Made by a program: the position numbers and the translations under genes
Notes under the pieces: model-generated
The model's input: the letters and a program-made list of their open reading frames with translations, nothing else
Database searches by the model: none
What the model was told of the DNA's origin: nothing
Shown: piece after piece, positions 8,118 to 16,960 of the stretch
Layout: each line of letters begins with the position of its first letter
How positions within the stretch are numbered: the stretch's first letter is position 1
NCBI GenBank assembly: GCA_937888435.1
Contig: CALAQS010000233.1
Span: 1 to 39,227, forward strand
Direction: 5' to 3'
Source: an uncultured Acidobacteriota bacterium
Lineage (GTDB): Bacteria > Acidobacteriota > Thermoanaerobaculia > UBA5066
Length of the DNA stretch: 39,227 nt

Positions 8118-8148
8118 GCCGACTTCGAGACGCTCTGACGCCCCTCGA

Positions 8149-8742
8149 TCACTCGTCCTCGAACGGGTCTTTGCCCATCTCCTCGATGACGCGGTCGAGC
8201 CGGTACTGACTCGGCCCGAACACGAAGCGCATCTCCCCGTTCTCGCACACGACGTCCTTGACCTGCACGGAGAGCTCCGGCGGCATGACGCCGTTGAGGT
8301 TCACGACGACGATCCGCTCCTCGGGATAGAAGAACGCGCGCCCCTCGGGCTGCCTTTCGACGATCTTCGAGATGACCCAGTTCGGAATCGGCACCACCCC
8401 GAAGATGTGGAGGTCGGCGATCGTGAACCCGAGAAAGCCGTCCTTGAAGCGCAGGGACTCGAGATGGCCGCGGAAGGCCACCGGGATTCCCTTCTTGATA
8501 TAGCGGACCGACAGGCCGAGCCGCCCGTCTTCGGGCTCGATGAGGATCTCCCGCACCTCGGGCACTTTCCGGGTGGCCTTGCGGGCGATCGTGTTCAGGG
8601 TCGTGGCGTCGATCGCGACTACGAGGCCCTCCCACCGCACCGTGAGGGCCGGCAGGTCGGGCGAGGGGATGGAATAAGCGGGCTCGGCCACAGTCTTCCC
8701 GATCCTACGCTCGCGAGCCGGGTTCACAAAAGGCGCTCTCAT
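8149..8742 (-). CDS. Conserved-looking protein of unknown function, possibly lipid-associated
   Basis: A 197-residue product with no clear signal peptide or membrane helix. It is rich in alternating hydrophobic strands: a LTVRWEGLVVAID strand, a helix with two basic residues, then LGLSVRYIKKGIPVAFRG and FTIADLHIFGVVPIP, with a short acidic tail. The layout recalls DUF2993/AsmA-like or LptC-like beta-taco proteins that handle hydrophobic ligands, but no diagnostic motif is visible. The ATG at 8742 overlaps the UbiA gene stop as ATGA, so it is translationally coupled to the prenyltransferase. A lipid or isoprenoid connection follows from that position only. It is the last gene of the long minus-strand run. 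Confidence 0.6.
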   Translation of the reverse strand: MRAPFVNPARERRIGKTVAEPAYSIPSPDLPALTVRWEGLVVAIDATTLNTIARKATRKVPEVREILIEPEDGRLGLSVRYIKKGIPVAFRGHLESLRFKDGFLGFTIADLHIFGVVPIPNWVISKIVERQPEGRAFFYPEERIVVVNLNGVMPPELSVQVKDVVCENGEMRFVFGPSQYRLDRVIEEMGKDPFEDE

Positions 8743-9722
8743 AAGAGGTAAGCCGCCGCGAAGCCGATTTGCGCCAGCATGAGCATGAGGTACATGTGAG
8801 TCCACGACGGATGGTTCTCGGTCGTGCCGAGCTCGTCCGGATTCTTCCTCAAGAGGTGCACCGTGTAGGCGCCCCAGGCGGCGAGGAGGAGGCCGAGCGC
8901 CGTGAGGAGGGCCGGGTTGCCGCTCAGAAGCCGGTGCGCTCTCGCCGCGGGATCGGGTGTGCGGGCGAGCACCGGCAGGAGCAGCCACGGCAGGACGAAG
9001 AAGGGCGAGATGATCGCGACCGCCTTACGGTTCCCGTACTTCACGGGCAGCGTCATGCAGCCGCCCGCGCGGTCTCCCTCGGCGTCGGAGAAATCCTTCG
9101 TCGAGGTGGCGCCGAGGAGAAAGAGCCCGAAGATCGACCCGATCGCCCAGGGCTCCGCGGAGAACGCGGACGCGACGAGCGTCCAGCCCGCGACCTTGAG
9201 AAGGCACCCGCGGGGAATCGCGATCGTCACGTTCGCCCATATTCCGAGGCGCTTCGTCCTCCCGAACGAGGGGGTCGAATAGATCAGCGTCGCCACGAGG
9301 CCGGCGAGGAACAGAAAGAAGCACTGGTGGTCGGCGAGCGGGGCGGCGGCCCGCGCAAGGAGTCCGGGAGGCCTCGGCACGACGATCCACCACGTCGGAA
9401 CGAGGGCGAGAAAGTACAGAGTCCAGGTCAGGCGCCACGCCGCCGCCAGGGACACCTCGCCGGTGACCAGAGGCCGGTCGGGTTTGTTGACGCGATCCAC
9501 CTCGAGGTCGGTGATCTGGTTGAGCACGTTCGAGGCCGCGTTGAGGAGCGACGCGCAGAGCGATCCCAGCGCGACGATCCCGAGAAGCTCCCCCGTCACG
9601 CGCCGCGCGGGATCGGGGTTGTGCACGCTGCCGAACGCACACACGGCTCCTGACAGGATCCCGAGGAGAGGAGGCAGAAGCGTGAACGGGCGGGCGAGGC
9701 GCATCGCCTGGCGTACGTTCAC
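8739..9722 (-). CDS. UbiA-family prenyltransferase
   Basis: About 327 residues with seven to nine membrane helices. The first Asp-rich motif reads NQITDLEVD (N68, D72, D76), followed by RVNKPDRPL; the second is KDFSDAEGD followed by a TLPVKYG segment, the two Mg-diphosphate sites of the family. Members move a prenyl chain from prenyl diphosphate onto an aromatic or polar acceptor (quinone, chlorophyllide, glycerol phosphate). The KDFSDAEGD segment is closest to the chlorophyll-synthase / homogentisate-phytyltransferase branch, but the acceptor cannot be read from sequence. The GTG start at 9722 overlaps the upstream stop as GTGA; an ATG at 9704 is the alternative. It is coupled to a polyprenol-kinase/DUF92 fusion that could supply the prenyl diphosphate. 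Confidence 0.9.
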   Translation of the reverse strand: MNVRQAMRLARPFTLLPPLLGILSGAVCAFGSVHNPDPARRVTGELLGIVALGSLCASLLNAASNVLNQITDLEVDRVNKPDRPLVTGEVSLAAAWRLTWTLYFLALVPTWWIVVPRPPGLLARAAAPLADHQCFFLFLAGLVATLIYSTPSFGRTKRLGIWANVTIAIPRGCLLKVAGWTLVASAFSAEPWAIGSIFGLFLLGATSTKDFSDAEGDRAGGCMTLPVKYGNRKAVAIISPFFVLPWLLLPVLARTPDPAARAHRLLSGNPALLTALGLLLAAWGAYTVHLLRKNPDELGTTENHPSWTHMYLMLMLAQIGFAAAYLL

Positions 9723-11059
9723 GAGAGGCTCCCGAGGGCCCGCAGAAGCGCGGGCGCGGCGACGGCTCCCGCCAGCGTGTTCACGAAGTTCAGGACGTGG
9801 CCGTTCGAGACGCGCCAGGGCGCTCCCGCCCTGCCGAGAAGGCTCTCGAGGACCGTGCCGAGGCAGGCCGCGAGCACGACGGCCACGGCGCCGAGCGCCG
9901 TGAGAAGGGTCGTCGCTAACCCAGCCGCCGCGAGGACCGCGGCCGCCGCGAGACCTGCCAGCGTGCCCGCCACGGAAACGGCACCGTCCGTGCCCGGCGA
10001 AACCCGCCGGAGATCCGGCAGGAGGGCCGTCGGCGACGCGATGGCCTGGCCGACCTCGGTGCCGACCGTGTCCATGAGGGCCGTCGCGAGTGCGGCCGCG
10101 GCCGCGAGCCGGAAGACGTCGCCGCTCGGTACAAGGCCCGCCACGAGCGCGCAGAACGCCGCGACGGACACGTTCGCGAGGACGTTCGCCGCGCCCCGCC
10201 GCCCGCTCTCCTCCTCCGCCTTCCCGATCGCCTCCTTGCGCGCCCTGTGAAAGCGCGTGGCGAGCGTCCCGACGCCGAAGAAGACCCAGAGGGAAAGATA
10301 GAGAGGCGCGCCGCCGAACGCGAGGACGACAGTTCCGAGGAGCGCCCCAAGGAGCGCGCCGGACGGGCGGACGAGCCGGAGGGCGAGGGCGGTCGTGGAG
10401 ACCGCGACGTTGATCCCGAGGGCGACGAGCCCACCGCGGAGCGCTCCCGGCTCGAGAACGTCCGACCAGCCTGCCCGTGTGAAGAGCAAACACGCGAGAA
10501 CCGCGGCTCCCACGAGCGGCGGCAGGACGTTGTCGTCCAGCTCGGACGGAAGGCTCTCGATGGCTGCGCCCGCGAACGCTGCCGCGAAGAGGCAGATCAG
10601 CTCGGAGGAAGAGGGAACCCGGGAGGAGACGAATCCATAGAGACAGGACGCTCCGAAAAAGCCAAAGACGACATAGCCGAGGAAGCCGGAAAAGGTCTTC
10701 CCCGAGTTCCATGGAAGCCGCCGTCCGCCAATTGCCATTCCCGCGAGCGAAGCAAAACCATCTCCAAACGCCAAGTATCCCCATCCCGCGGCGGCGACAG
10801 GAAGATTTCTGCGAAAAAGGAGAAGAAGAGCAAACACGACGAGCGGATAGAGCGTGATCCCGACCGAAAAGCCCCTGTCCCCCTCTTCCTTTCTAAGAAA
10901 ATACGGGGTCACCCGGGGCAAGAGGAATGCATTGAAGAGAACGGTGAATCCCGCAGCCGCCAATGCCGCTCCCCACGAGAGCGAAGGCAGGAGCAGCGCG
11001 AAGAGAGCCATCCCGATGTGCAGCGCCTTTCGCGCCGCCTCGGACCTCGTCAACGTCAT
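9719..11059 (-). CDS. Fused polyprenol (phytol/dolichol-type) kinase and DUF92 prenyl-phosphate kinase-like protein
   Basis: A 446-residue membrane protein made of two families. Residues 8-195 match the CTP-dependent phytol/dolichol kinase family (VTE5, SEC59, DGK1): RKALH near the start, then AFGDGFASLAG (97-107) and GKTFSGFLGY (120-129). Residues 205-446 match DUF92 (VTE6/TMEM19): SGALLGALLGT (233-243), ATRFHRARKEAIGKAEEESGRR (267-288), and later MDTVGTEVGQ plus VSPGTDGAVS. In plants and cyanobacteria VTE5 turns phytol into phytyl phosphate and VTE6 turns that into phytyl diphosphate, so one protein could carry both steps. The start overlaps the rmlD stop as ATGA and the stop overlaps the UbiA start as GTGA. 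Confidence 0.9.
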   Translation of the reverse strand: MTLTRSEAARKALHIGMALFALLLPSLSWGAALAAAGFTVLFNAFLLPRVTPYFLRKEEGDRGFSVGITLYPLVVFALLLLFRRNLPVAAAGWGYLAFGDGFASLAGMAIGGRRLPWNSGKTFSGFLGYVVFGFFGASCLYGFVSSRVPSSSELICLFAAAFAGAAIESLPSELDDNVLPPLVGAAVLACLLFTRAGWSDVLEPGALRGGLVALGINVAVSTTALALRLVRPSGALLGALLGTVVLAFGGAPLYLSLWVFFGVGTLATRFHRARKEAIGKAEEESGRRGAANVLANVSVAAFCALVAGLVPSGDVFRLAAAAALATALMDTVGTEVGQAIASPTALLPDLRRVSPGTDGAVSVAGTLAGLAAAAVLAAAGLATTLLTALGAVAVVLAACLGTVLESLLGRAGAPWRVSNGHVLNFVNTLAGAVAAPALLRALGSLS

Positions 11060-11913
11060 GGGGCGGGGCGCGCGGGCGCGGCGGCACGGCGCTCGGCGAG
11101 GTAATCCCCGAGAGCCTCTCGCCAGGAGCGCGGCGCGCCGCCCGTGATGCGCTCGTAGAGCGACGTGTCGAGGACCGACCAGCGGGGGCGCCGCGCGGGC
11201 CGGGGAAACTCGGACGTGGAAACCGCCTTCACGCGGACGTCCGCGTGACCCTCTCGCGCAATCGCCTCCGAGGCGAGCTCGTGCCACGTGGCTTCTCCCG
11301 CGTTCGCAAAGTGCACGACACCCGTGACCCGCTTTTCGAGGAGCTGGCGGATTGCCCGCGCGACATCGGCCGCGTACGCGGGCCGCGCGACCTGGTCGTT
11401 CACGACCGAGAGGTCGCGCGCGCCGCTCTCGACCTTCTTCAGGATCGTGTCCACGAAGTTCACGCCGCCCATGCCGAAGACCCACGAGGTCCGGAGGACG
11501 AGCACCTCGTCGCCTTCCTCGAACGCGCGCCGCTCCCCCATGAGCTTGGCGCGGCCGTACGCGTTGATGGGGTCGACGGGATCGTCTTCGCGATAGGGAC
11601 GGATTCCCTTTCCGGAGAAGACGTAATCGGTCGAGACGTGCACGAGCGTCGCGTCCAGCTTGCGGCAGAGAGCCGCGAGCGCTCCCACCGCGACGACGTT
11701 GACCACGACGTGGTGCGGGTCGGTTTCCGCGGCGTCGACGCGCGTGTCAGCCGCGGCGTTCAGGACGAGGCGCGTGTCCGGGGCGAGAGCCCCGCGAAGG
11801 GCGACGCCATCGGTGATGTCGAGGGCCGCCCGGGTGAAGCGCTCGGCCTCCGGGAACTCGCGTCCGAGCGCCCGCCCGAGCATTCCACCGGCTCCGAGGA
11901 TGACCGTCTGCAC
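11056..11913 (-). CDS. rmlD: dTDP-4-dehydrorhamnose reductase
   Basis: A 285-residue Rossmann-fold enzyme (also called rfbD) that reduces dTDP-4-dehydro-L-rhamnose to dTDP-L-rhamnose for O-antigen or exopolysaccharide. Visible signatures are the NADPH loop GAGGMLG (7-13), STDYVFSG (94-101) with the catalytic Thr, and YGRAK with the catalytic Tyr119 and Lys123. Length matches the family. The start is GTG at 11913. No rmlA, B or C is present in the window, so the other dTDP-rhamnose genes must lie elsewhere. It sits in an envelope-related run downstream of lptD, 33 bases after the secreted-protein gene. Confidence 0.92.
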   Translation of the reverse strand: MQTVILGAGGMLGRALGREFPEAERFTRAALDITDGVALRGALAPDTRLVLNAAADTRVDAAETDPHHVVVNVVAVGALAALCRKLDATLVHVSTDYVFSGKGIRPYREDDPVDPINAYGRAKLMGERRAFEEGDEVLVLRTSWVFGMGGVNFVDTILKKVESGARDLSVVNDQVARPAYAADVARAIRQLLEKRVTGVVHFANAGEATWHELASEAIAREGHADVRVKAVSTSEFPRPARRPRWSVLDTSLYERITGGAPRSWREALGDYLAERRAAAPARPAP

Positions 11914-11946
11914 GAACGAGGAAGTCTACACGGGCGACGGCGCCCC

Positions 11947-13311
11947 CTACTTGCGCAGCGGCACCGCGAAGGGGTCGTTCGTGCCGGCCGCCGTGTTCCC
12001 GTCGACCACGTAGGCGGTCCCGGCAACGGTGCAGCCTGTCGTCACGTTTTTCACGAGGACGGACGCATCCCGCACGTCGGCCGCGAACCCGAACGTGTCC
12101 TTGAGCCGGTTTTTCTGGATCATCGTGTGCGGCGGGACCGTGAACGTTCGGGCGTCACCCAGCAGGTTCCCGCCACCGTCCAACACCTCGGACTGGACGG
12201 CACAGGGGGACATCGACGTGTTGACGAACGCGAGATTCGTCCGCGTTGACGCGTCCTCGCGCATGGCGATGAACCGCCCCGTCTCGCCGTAGGCGAGCGC
12301 GAGGGGCAGCGAGGTGCCAGAGGAGACGTCGACCGCCTCGGTGAACTGGCCGAAGGAGCCGACCCCCGCGGGAGCCGGTGTCGCGGTCCGGGCCCCGATG
12401 AGCAGCCGGTTCGTCGACTGGACGAGGATCGCCCCGTAGTCCGAGGAGATCGAAAAGAGCCCGGAAAGGATGTCCACGAACTCGCGCGAGCCCAAGGCCC
12501 CTATGCTCTGCGGGCTCGAAACGGGCTGAAGCGGCGGCACGTTCTGGTCGCCGTCGTTTCCGTGCCCGAGGTACTGGATGACGAACTGGCCGTCCGCCGC
12601 TTCCGCGTTCGTGACGTTGACGTCGCTCGTGTAGCCGCCCGTGCGCGCGACCGACGTTACGACGTAAGCGTAGGCGTATCCGACCGCCACGCGGGAGACG
12701 TTCAGCTGGAGGACGCCGCCCTTCGAGGGCTCGAACAGGCCCGTGAAGCCATCGGGCTGTCCGATCCCGCCGACGGCGATCGTGTACGTCGTGCCCGCCT
12801 CCAGGAGGAGCGTCACCGACGACTGGAGCGATCCGGGCGCGTCGTCGGGAAAAAAGCCGTTCTGGCGGCAGATTCCCGAGACGGGATTGAGCGATCCGCA
12901 GGAGCCCGTGTTCACGCCGAGGATCGTGTCGTAGTCGGCCGCGGGCGCCGTGCCGATCGTGTCGATCCGGTAGGTGTCCGAGACCGTGGGCGTGAAGGAG
13001 AACCAGACGATGTGCGACGGAGGCGCCTGCCCGCCCGACGGAAGCTGTCCCTTGGTGTAACAGGGAAAGACCGGAGGATTCCCGTCACCGGGAATGTCGG
13101 TGGTGTCGATGCCCGCCGAGGACCAGGGGAGCGCTCTCGGGTCGATGACGAGCGCCGAGGCACAGGTCGCGTTCGTCACCGCCGCGTCGCCCCGAAGCGC
13201 AGAACACGGGAGAAGGAGAAGGAGAAGGAGAAGGCCGAGAAACGTCCGGATTCGTCCCACGGTGGGAGTGTCGCGACGGGGCAGAATCTCTCTCGCGGCG
13301 AAAAGGGTCAC
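11947..13311 (-). CDS. Secreted protein with PPC-like domain, function unknown
   Basis: About 454 residues. After a long basic N-region comes a hydrophobic core of eight consecutive leucines, then ALRGDAA as a likely signal-peptidase site. Residues ~45-195 look like a bacterial pre-peptidase C-terminal (PPC) domain: TCASA, PWSSAGIDT, PCYTKG, IVWFSFTP, YDTILGVNTGSCGS, and AGTTYTIAVGG. Four cysteines in that domain could pair. The remaining ~250 residues are beta-rich with a recurring V-N-T-x motif (NVTNAE, FVNTS, VKNVTT), typical of surface proteins but of no family recognised here. The GTG at 13311 was chosen because it overlaps the lptD stop as GTGA and has GGGAG six bases upstream; GTG at 13260 would give a more standard signal peptide. 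Confidence 0.7.
   Translation of the reverse strand: MTLFAAREILPRRDTPTVGRIRTFLGLLLLLLLLPCSALRGDAAVTNATCASALVIDPRALPWSSAGIDTTDIPGDGNPPVFPCYTKGQLPSGGQAPPSHIVWFSFTPTVSDTYRIDTIGTAPAADYDTILGVNTGSCGSLNPVSGICRQNGFFPDDAPGSLQSSVTLLLEAGTTYTIAVGGIGQPDGFTGLFEPSKGGVLQLNVSRVAVGYAYAYVVTSVARTGGYTSDVNVTNAEAADGQFVIQYLGHGNDGDQNVPPLQPVSSPQSIGALGSREFVDILSGLFSISSDYGAILVQSTNRLLIGARTATPAPAGVGSFGQFTEAVDVSSGTSLPLALAYGETGRFIAMREDASTRTNLAFVNTSMSPCAVQSEVLDGGGNLLGDARTFTVPPHTMIQKNRLKDTFGFAADVRDASVLVKNVTTGCTVAGTAYVVDGNTAAGTNDPFAVPLRK
13210..13233. repeat. Hexanucleotide tandem repeat (GAGAAG x4) in a signal-peptide core
   Basis: Four perfect copies of GAGAAG in tandem, reading as CTTCTC on the coding (minus) strand and encoding the eight-leucine hydrophobic core of the secreted protein's signal peptide. 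The unit is two codons long, so a slip would lengthen or shorten the core without changing frame. Confidence 0.95.
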
Positions 13312-15542
13312 GGAAGGCTCCCGGTGAAGTCGAGAAAGCTGCCCACGTTTTTCAGGGTCAGCGCCACCCGGAAATCCCTCGAAGGCACGATTCCGGTGCG
13401 CAAATCCCGGTATTCCGCGAGTATTTTGAAGCATGCTGCCTGAAGGGTCAACAGACTCCGGGATTCGAGCATGCGCCCTTTCGTCAGATCGTAGTTCGCT
13501 TCCACGTCGAATCTGAGCTTCTTGGGGAGGATCGGCACCCCGCCCGAGACGCGCAGCTGGGCCGAGGCGCCGGGGTCCAGCGAGGCCGGAATGATCACGG
13601 GGTGGCTGTCGAAGAGCGAGAGCGCGAGGGTACGCTCGGCTCCCGACAGGACGGCCGTCATACTCGCGGCCGTGATCTGGTTCGCGTGAGGGTCCCAGGT
13701 CGTCCTCGCGTCCAGGTTCAGGGCCGATGTCGCGTTGACGCGGAGAATGAAGTCCAGAGGCGAGTTCTTCTGGACGCTGGGGTCGAGCGGAAAGGCCGTA
13801 CTCTCGCCCGGGAGCCTCACGAAATAGCTGCGTGCGATCTCGAACGAGGCGATCTCGCGCGAGCCGCCCTGGTCTCCCTTGGCGAGGAAATGCTGGAGCA
13901 GCGAGTAGCGGACCACGTTCGTGGGAATGAGGGAGTCGACCTCGTCGAAGAGCGGCGTCGGCGCGAAGTCGTCCCGCCCCGCGAGGTAGTCCCAGATGAT
14001 GCGCGGCTCGATCACGTGCTTGAACTTCGTGAACGGCCCCAGCTTTCCCTCGAAGAGGCGCGAGAAGGCGGGGCCCGTCAGGGAGACTTCCGTCGACAGC
14101 GCCTCGCGGTCGTAGGGCTTGTCCACCAGGGTAATGCCGTCCGCCGCGAGGGACTTGCCGTAACTCGTGATCCTGACGCCCGCCGTGCCCTCGAGCGACA
14201 GCCAGGGGAACAGCGAGAGCGGCACGTTCACCTTCGGGAAGAAATCGAGCCGGTCGTATGTGCCGGCCGGCAGGCCGTCGCCCCGGTCGGTGCTCAGAAA
14301 GCCGGCCTGCCCCGACGCCTCGACGAACACCGCCTGCCCGAAGAATGGCGTGGGGCGCATGTTCGCCTCGAGCACGGGCAGGCGTTCAGTCACGATGTTG
14401 CCGGTGCCGTACCCGAGCGCCTCGTCGCGCGTTATCCGGAGATTCAGGGCGAACGGGTCGGGGCTCCAGGTGACGAAAGCTTCGCTCCCGATGGTCCGCG
14501 CCGAGGAGAGGCTGAAATTCGCGTTGAAGCTCTGGAAGAACGTCGGGTCCGAAAAGTCGAGCCAGGTGACCACGGCGCGCAGCTTCGGCCCGAGGTCGTT
14601 CGAAACGAGCGTCCCGATCGTCTGCCACTGCCAGTGCTGCACCGTGGGGTCGTAAATCGTGTAGTACGTGCCCTCGAAGCGCGTGCCTTCGGATGGGCGC
14701 GCCCGGAGCTCGGTGCCGAGGCCGTAGTACCCCTTCGTGTAGAAGTCGCCCGAGAACGTGGCGTCGGCGGAGCGCGAGATCGCCCAGTAATACGACGTGC
14801 CGAAATACCCGCCCCGGTTCGAGTTGTAGCCGAGACCCGGGATGAGGAAGCCCGAGGCCCGGTCCCTCAGCGCAGGCCAGATGAGATAGGGCGTCCAGAG
14901 GAGCGGAACGTCGCCCATCAGGAACGTCACGCCCTTGAGGCGCGCGAAATCCTCGAGCGTCACCCGGGCGCTCCTGACCCGGAACCTCCATGCCGGATCC
15001 TGGCCTTCGCAGATCTCACAGGAGGTGACGACGCCGTCCTGGAGCGTGAAGCTGCGCGGCCCGACCTTCGCGAGCGTCGCGCCCTTCAGATGGAGGCCGC
15101 CCTCGAGGTCGATGCGGCCGTCCGTGAGGACGCCCGTCTTCTGGACGAGGTCCAGCTCGAGCCTCAAGCCCTGCATCCGCGAAGCCCCCTGCTCGAACGT
15201 CACGTCGCCCTCGGCGACGACGGTCTTCTCCTTCAGGCTGCCATGGATGCTTCGCGCCCGGAGCTTCATGTCCTGGTACTCGATCGTGACGAATTTGCCG
15301 GGCGGCGCATCCGCGGTGAAGAGGTCCTCTTCGATGAACGTCTGCTTGCCCTGCGGCCCTCCGGGGTCGCCCGCGTCGATCGTGATACGGATCGACCCGC
15401 CTTTCTCGGGCAGCTTGAATTTCGGCTCGAACCCGCCCCGCTCCCGGAAGTGCGCCGCGAAGGGATCGGTGTCGAAGGAGGACTGGGAGAGGGCGGAGCC
15501 CGCGACCAGGAGCCCGACCAGACCGAGGCCGATTCGACACAT
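13308..15542 (-). CDS. lptD: LPS-assembly outer-membrane protein LptD
   Basis: A 744-residue protein that forms the outer-membrane part of the lipopolysaccharide exporter. An N-terminal signal peptide (1-20) is followed by an OstA/LptA-like beta-jellyroll (about 45-165: repeated GDVTFEQG, RLELDL, GRIDLEGG strands), then the conserved C175-x-x-C178 segment EICEGQDPAW, then a long beta-barrel domain with LLWTPYLIWPALRDR and many alternating aromatic strands. A late cysteine in QAACFKILAEYRDL matches the C-terminal cysteine region that, in E. coli, pairs with the N-terminal one. ATG at 15542 was preferred to a GTG three bases upstream. It sits between CoA-transferase genes (29 bases upstream) and a secreted protein, an uncommon setting. 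Confidence 0.9.
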   Translation of the reverse strand: MCRIGLGLVGLLVAGSALSQSSFDTDPFAAHFRERGGFEPKFKLPEKGGSIRITIDAGDPGGPQGKQTFIEEDLFTADAPPGKFVTIEYQDMKLRARSIHGSLKEKTVVAEGDVTFEQGASRMQGLRLELDLVQKTGVLTDGRIDLEGGLHLKGATLAKVGPRSFTLQDGVVTSCEICEGQDPAWRFRVRSARVTLEDFARLKGVTFLMGDVPLLWTPYLIWPALRDRASGFLIPGLGYNSNRGGYFGTSYYWAISRSADATFSGDFYTKGYYGLGTELRARPSEGTRFEGTYYTIYDPTVQHWQWQTIGTLVSNDLGPKLRAVVTWLDFSDPTFFQSFNANFSLSSARTIGSEAFVTWSPDPFALNLRITRDEALGYGTGNIVTERLPVLEANMRPTPFFGQAVFVEASGQAGFLSTDRGDGLPAGTYDRLDFFPKVNVPLSLFPWLSLEGTAGVRITSYGKSLAADGITLVDKPYDREALSTEVSLTGPAFSRLFEGKLGPFTKFKHVIEPRIIWDYLAGRDDFAPTPLFDEVDSLIPTNVVRYSLLQHFLAKGDQGGSREIASFEIARSYFVRLPGESTAFPLDPSVQKNSPLDFILRVNATSALNLDARTTWDPHANQITAASMTAVLSGAERTLALSLFDSHPVIIPASLDPGASAQLRVSGGVPILPKKLRFDVEANYDLTKGRMLESRSLLTLQAACFKILAEYRDLRTGIVPSRDFRVALTLKNVGSFLDFTGSLP

Positions 15543-15571
15543 CACGCGACGCGCCGCAAGACGGGGGCCAG

Positions 15572-16234
15572 TCAGACCTTCATCTCGGGCACGTCGCCGC
15601 TGATCTCGAGCGGCGGCTGGGTGGCGGCGCGGATCTCGTCCACCGAGACACCCGGCGCGCGCTCGACGAGGACGAGGCCTCCGCCCTTCTTCACGTCGAG
15701 GACGGCGAGGTCGGTGATGATGCGGTGGACGCAGCCCTTGCCCGTGAGAGGAAGCGTGCAGCGGTTCAGGATCTTCTTCTCGCCGTTTTTCGCGACGTGC
15801 TCCATCGTGACGACGATGCGCCGCGCCGCCGCGACGAGGTCCATCGCGCCGCCCATCCCCTTCACGAGCTTACCGGGGATCATCCAGTTCGCGATCGACC
15901 CCTCGGCGTCGACCTGCATCGCTCCCAAAATGCAGAGGTCGATGTGGCCGCCGCGGATCATCACGAAGGAGTCGGCCGACGAGAAGAATGCGGCGCCGGG
16001 AACGACCGTCACGGTCTCCTTCCCGGCGTTGATGAGGTCGGGGTCGACCTCGCTCTCGGTCGGGTACGGACCCATGCCGAGGATGCCGTTCTCGGACTGG
16101 AGGATGACCTCCATGCCCTTCGGGATGAAGTTCGAGACGAGCGTCGGCATGCCGATGCCGAGGTTCACGTACATCCCGTCGTTGAGCTCTCTGGCCGCGC
16201 GCCGGATGATGCCGTCCCGGTCGAGCTTCGCCAT
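15572..16234 (-). CDS. scoB: 3-oxoacid CoA-transferase subunit B
   Basis: A 220-residue subunit. [12 protein letters not shown] (47-58) contains the catalytic glutamate E48 that forms the glutamyl-CoA intermediate; GIGMPTL and [20 protein letters not shown] are further family blocks, and GMGGAMDLV is the typical C-terminal-domain motif. Together with subunit A (2 bases upstream) it exchanges CoA between succinyl-CoA or acetyl-CoA and a 3-oxoacid such as acetoacetate. With the thiolase upstream this gives a route between acetoacetate and two acetyl-CoA, as in ketone-body or butyrate/leucine breakdown. The exact acid substrate cannot be read from the sequence. Confidence 0.92.
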   Translation of the reverse strand: MAKLDRDGIIRRAARELNDGMYVNLGIGMPTLVSNFIPKGMEVILQSENGILGMGPYPTESEVDPDLINAGKETVTVVPGAAFFSSADSFVMIRGGHIDLCILGAMQVDAEGSIANWMIPGKLVKGMGGAMDLVAAARRIVVTMEHVAKNGEKKILNRCTLPLTGKGCVHRIITDLAVLDVKKGGGLVLVERAPGVSVDEIRAATQPPLEISGDVPEMKV

Positions 16235-16236
16235 CC

Positions 16237-16950
16237 TCAGCCCTTCCGCACGGTGCGCCGTTCGATGCGCTTGACGCGCGGCGCCACGACGACGCGTTTG
16301 ACGAAGATGCCGGGCGTGTCGATCTCGTCCGGATCGAGCGCGCCAGGCTCGACGAGCTCCTCGACCTCGGCGACCGTGATCCTCCCGGCCGTCGCGGCCA
16401 TCGGATTGAAATTGCGCGCGGTCTTCCGGTAGACGAGGTTGCCGAGCCGGTCGGCCTTCCACGCGGCGACGAGCGCGAAGTCGCCCGTGAGGCCGCGCTC
16501 CAGAACGTATTCCCGGCCGTCGAAGACCTTCGTCTCCTTGCCCTCGGCCACGATCGTACCGGCGCCCGTCGGCGTGTAAAAGCCGGCGATGCCCGCCCCG
16601 CCCGCTCGCATCCGCTCGGCGAGCGTGCCCTGCGGGCAGAACTCCAGCTCGAGCTCGCCCGCGAGGTACTGCCTTTCGAACTCGGCGTTTTCGCCGACGT
16701 AGGACGAGATCATCCTCCGGATTTTTCTCTTCCCGAGGAGGATGCCGAGGCCCCAGTCGTCCACGCCGCAATTGTTCGAGACGCACGTGAGCCCGGTGAC
16801 GTCGCTCGCCGCGAGCGCCGCGATGAGATTCTCGGGAATTCCGCAGAGGCCGAATCCGCCCACGACGAGGGTCGCGCCGGACGAGACGTCCTGGACGGCT
16901 TTCGCAGCCGCCTCCCGAGGCGAGGCCCCGCGAACGACCTTGTCGATCAT
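16237..16950 (-). CDS. scoA: 3-oxoacid CoA-transferase subunit A
   Basis: A 237-residue subunit with the CoA-transferase I pattern: [18 protein letters not shown] at 29-46, then [42 protein letters not shown] and FYTPTGAGT, the oxyanion and CoA-binding segments of the family. It pairs with the adjacent subunit B. It follows the thiolase by 10 bases, so thiolase, scoA and scoB are one transcription unit. Length is typical. Its start, ATG at 16950, fits the alignment of the first beta-alpha unit. Confidence 0.93.
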   Translation of the reverse strand: MIDKVVRGASPREAAAKAVQDVSSGATLVVGGFGLCGIPENLIAALAASDVTGLTCVSNNCGVDDWGLGILLGKRKIRRMISSYVGENAEFERQYLAGELELEFCPQGTLAERMRAGGAGIAGFYTPTGAGTIVAEGKETKVFDGREYVLERGLTGDFALVAAWKADRLGNLVYRKTARNFNPMAATAGRITVAEVEELVEPGALDPDEIDTPGIFVKRVVVAPRVKRIERRTVRKG

Positions 16951-16960
16951 CGGCCCGATT

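Noticed and set aside
13210-13233. Phase-variable on/off switch
   Set aside because: The six-base unit keeps frame, so slippage cannot switch the gene off; only a graded effect is possible.
13602-16274. Long plus-strand open frame across lptD and the CoA-transferase genes
   Set aside because: Shadow of two well-recognised minus-strand genes; Arg/Glu/Val-rich and no recognisable fold.
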